Below, piece after piece: positions 61,690-64,000 of a DNA stretch of 64,000 nucleotides. Position numbers and translations under genes: made by a program. Under the pieces are notes generated by a model. The model worked only from the letters and a program-made list of their open reading frames with translations, was not told the origin of the DNA and did not search any database. Origin of the DNA: Primula veris (taxonomy: Eukaryota; Streptophyta; Magnoliopsida; Ericales; Primulaceae); contig OY821749.1 of the NCBI GenBank assembly GCA_963682055.1, forward strand, positions 5,692,336-5,756,335, written 5' to 3'. Within the stretch, counting starts at the first letter, position 1; every line of letters begins with the position of its first letter.

Positions 61690-63270
61690 AATCAGCAAAA
61701 CAAAAAAAATGTAAACAGAGAGGTCTCATTAAGAGCACACCTCATTGTACAAAGAATTCCTGCTAATACAAACATAATAAGGCAAAAGTCTATATTAGTT
61801 CCCCTAACCTTCAAACGTTATTTGATTGACCACATCGAGCTTTCAATATTTTTTAATTCAGTGTCGCAAGCTTTCTAAGGTTAGGTTAAATACCTCCAAC
61901 GTATAATTTGGTATAGTACTTACTACTTAAGTCCAATCACGAACACCATTAAGAAAATAAATAACTGTTATCTTGTCATGAAGCCAATTTCGGCTATAGA
62001 TTAGGTAGTCAGGAAAAATACATCAATATCCCTTGTAACATGGCATTCCCTATTTTTTTAGATAAAGTAACATTTTTTTCCATCATTATCAGCAAAAATA
62101 CTCCTGTGTAGGGCTCATGGGAGTTTAGTGACAAGATTATTATTTTGACAGAATTAGCGCTCAAAACTCAGCTGTTACACTATATCAAACATTTGGATTT
62201 TAGGGGATTAAGCTGAACATACACCTTGTGATAAATAAAAGACAGCAAAAAGGTTGTAAAGCATTGATTTAAAAATTTCTCACACAATAACATGAATGAC
62301 TCAGGAAAATGTGTGAGAAGGAATAACTCGATGTAAGGATATAACAGAGTCCTTAAACCATAGTTGCAGGAATCTTCTAAGCCTTAGCCGCTCCTGTACC
62401 GGAAGCTCGATTCCGTGCTTCCGTCATCGGAAGCTTCCGGAATCTTCTCCCGGTAACTAAAAAAAAAGAAAAAAAAGAGACTGGGACTATAGTTTTTAAG
62501 TTATCATAAAAACTTATTCAATATCTAAAATGTTAATATAATATTTGTATTAAGTAGCATGCATGCATGATCCCAATGACTTTTTACTTTTAATGGTCAC
62601 AAAAAACTCCCAAAAGATTAATATTTGTTATCATAAAAACTTATTCAATATCAGAAATATTAGCGGTTCTATAGCAAGTTTTAAATTTCTAATCATTCAA
62701 AAAATGACTTTTTATTTTTAATGGTCACAAAAAACTCCCAAAAGATTAATAATCCTAAAATTAATTTATAAGAAACATAAAAAAGAAAATACCCAACTAT
62801 ATTATATATTTTATAATTTTTTAATAAACGCTTCGGACGACGCTTCTCCCTCTCCCGTACCCGCTTCATGCAACTATGCCTTAAACTAAACTGTATAGGA
62901 AAAAATGCTTGGAAAGTAAACTATCTTCTTCTTTTTTAATAGGGAAAATTATAGTTTTGTACACCGACCTATTGGTGGTTAAGAAACTGCATACCCACCT
63001 TTCAACATTAGCAATTTGCATACCCACCTAATGCACGTCCTCCAATTAACATACCGCCGTTAAAAAACATAACAGAAATAGGTAAATGACGGATTTACTC
63101 TTGCATTTTTTTTCCTATTTACAATGCCACTCCATTTTCAAATAGAGATATATATAGATAAATACTTACACAGACATAAATATAGAGAGAGACAACACCA
63201 CCGCTGCCACTGGCCGTTGTTGGTGGGATATATTTATACTGTTATACGTATGTATATATAAATCTATGTA
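61690..63270. other. Upstream of the F-box exons; repeats, no exon recognised
   Basis: It contains a block rich in CCGGAAGC and its complement (62,395-62,455) and a direct repeat of about 80 bp (ATGACTTTTTA.TTTTAATGGTCACAAAAAACTCCC at about 62,576 and 62,703). Nothing coding is recognised. Confidence 0.45.
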
Positions 63271-63280
63271 TGTATATGTA

Positions 63281-63613
63281 GGAGGCGTTCAAGGGACACT
63301 TCTTTTCTACACTCCGATGAAAAACACTCCAAATCAAGATTTCATTAATGCAGATATGCACGGTTTCATGACGGGAAGCCAAATATGGGTCCTGTTTTAT
63401 TTCCCGAGATGTATAGTTGCCGGTATTGGAAATTAGGATAAATTTTAAAATTCACTACACGCAATTATACATCTCGAGGAAAAAAACGAGACGCATATTT
63501 GGCTTCCCGTCGTGAAACCGTGCAGATCTGTATTAATGAAATCTTGATTTGGAGTGTTTTTCATCGGAGTGTAGAAAAGAGTGTCAAAAGGGAGCGTCCC
63601 TTGAACCGCCCCC
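63281..63613. mobile_element. MULE-like hairpin MITE with perfect 9-bp TSD
   Basis: Flanked by GTATATGTA at 63,272-63,280 and 63,614-63,622. Left end GGAGGCGTTCAAGGGAC pairs with right end GTCCCTTGAACCGCC. The arms pair for about 140 bp, for example ACGGTTTCATGACGGGAAGC against GCTTCCCGTCGTGAAACCGT, leaving a loop of a few tens of bases. No coding. The TSD sits in TA-rich DNA next to a TA microsatellite (63,628-63,668), so the target is low complexity. Confidence 0.88.
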
Positions 63614-63624
63614 GTATATGTATG

Positions 63625-63627
<3 letters not shown>

Positions 63628-63673
<46 letters not shown>

Positions 63674-64000
63674 TTTTGATAATTGACGAATCCTAGCCGT
63701 ATCGTATCCTAAATTTCAAAAAAAAAATAAAAATCCTCGTATCCGACAAATTATATATTTTAAAAGTAGCTACAAAACATTCAAATAAAAAATTAATATT
63801 AAATACCGAAACATTAGCCAGAACATAACATTTGTCAAATATAATTAGCTATTTTAATCATTACAAAAGACACTTGTCTGAAAGATCAACTAACTAGCGC
63901 TAGGATCATTACAAAATATACTAGCATATACTAGCAAACAACACCTATTATTACATCATTACCACCTAAATAGTGCTAAATCATTACAAAATGCTCTTGT
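63628..64000. other. TA microsatellite and AT-rich end of window
   Basis: A TA run of about 40 bases is followed by DNA with two copies of AAATCATTACAAAA-like motif (63,903 and 63,977). No gene is seen. Confidence 0.6.

Noticed and set aside
1..64000. CRISPR arrays, operons, phage or bacterial mobile systems
   Set aside because: Spliceosomal introns, tRNA types and transposon classes show plant nuclear DNA; no regularly spaced direct repeats of CRISPR type were seen.

Overview
This is nuclear DNA from a flowering plant, probably a eudicot. It is very AT-rich, has long introns with GT..AG borders, and carries Stowaway, hAT-like and MULE-like MITEs, Helitrons, Ty1/Copia debris, a nuclear-type tRNA-Lys relic and a plastid-type trnN. 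I cannot name the species. Most long reading frames here are shadows of introns or low-complexity DNA. The real genes were recovered by joining exons whose phases match.

Layout. 1-5530 (+): the 3' part of a membrane-associated kinase regulator (MAKR) gene, with a 4.9-kb intron holding two TIR elements. 6.0-10.6 kb: gene-fragment graveyard with broken exons of an ALWAYS EARLY (LIN9-type) gene and of the N-terminus of FTSHI2 (EMB2083), plus a small Helitron. 11.4-13.5 kb: a tRNA-Lys relic fused to a 5'-truncated Copia element. 15.3 kb: plastid-type trnN-GUU. 15.7-34.7 kb: nested segmental duplications (5 kb, about 1.5 kb and 1.95 kb units) carrying short exon-like blocks on the minus strand of a gene I do not recognise. 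Two clean transposon insertion sites are visible because one duplicate is still empty. 37.4-52.4 kb: a decayed cluster of a secreted cysteine-rich (defensin-like) peptide gene, with one intact two-exon copy, one orphan signal-peptide exon and one truncated mature exon. It is interrupted by a 7-kb Copia element (39,968-46,940) with LTRs differing at one base, and by a nearly perfect 0.9-kb palindrome. 52.5-55.5 kb: Stowaway MITE, A-rich minisatellite, and a second group of ALY and FTSHI2-like fragments with a 1-kb repeat shared in inverted orientation with 6.1-7.1 kb. 55,989-59,707 (+): a complete five-exon reticulon-like (RTNLB) gene. 60,541-61,682 (-): the last four exons of an F-box gene, tail-to-tail with the reticulon gene. 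63,281-63,613: a hairpin MITE with a perfect 9-bp target duplication.

The host genes (MAKR, reticulon, F-box, defensin-like) show no shared pathway; this is an ordinary gene-poor plant region shaped by transposition and duplication. The parts most worth checking are the intact secreted peptide and its relics, and the co-located fragments of two unrelated housekeeping genes that recur at both ends of the window, which suggests gene capture by a mobile element. Protein identities rest on recognition of family motifs without a database search.
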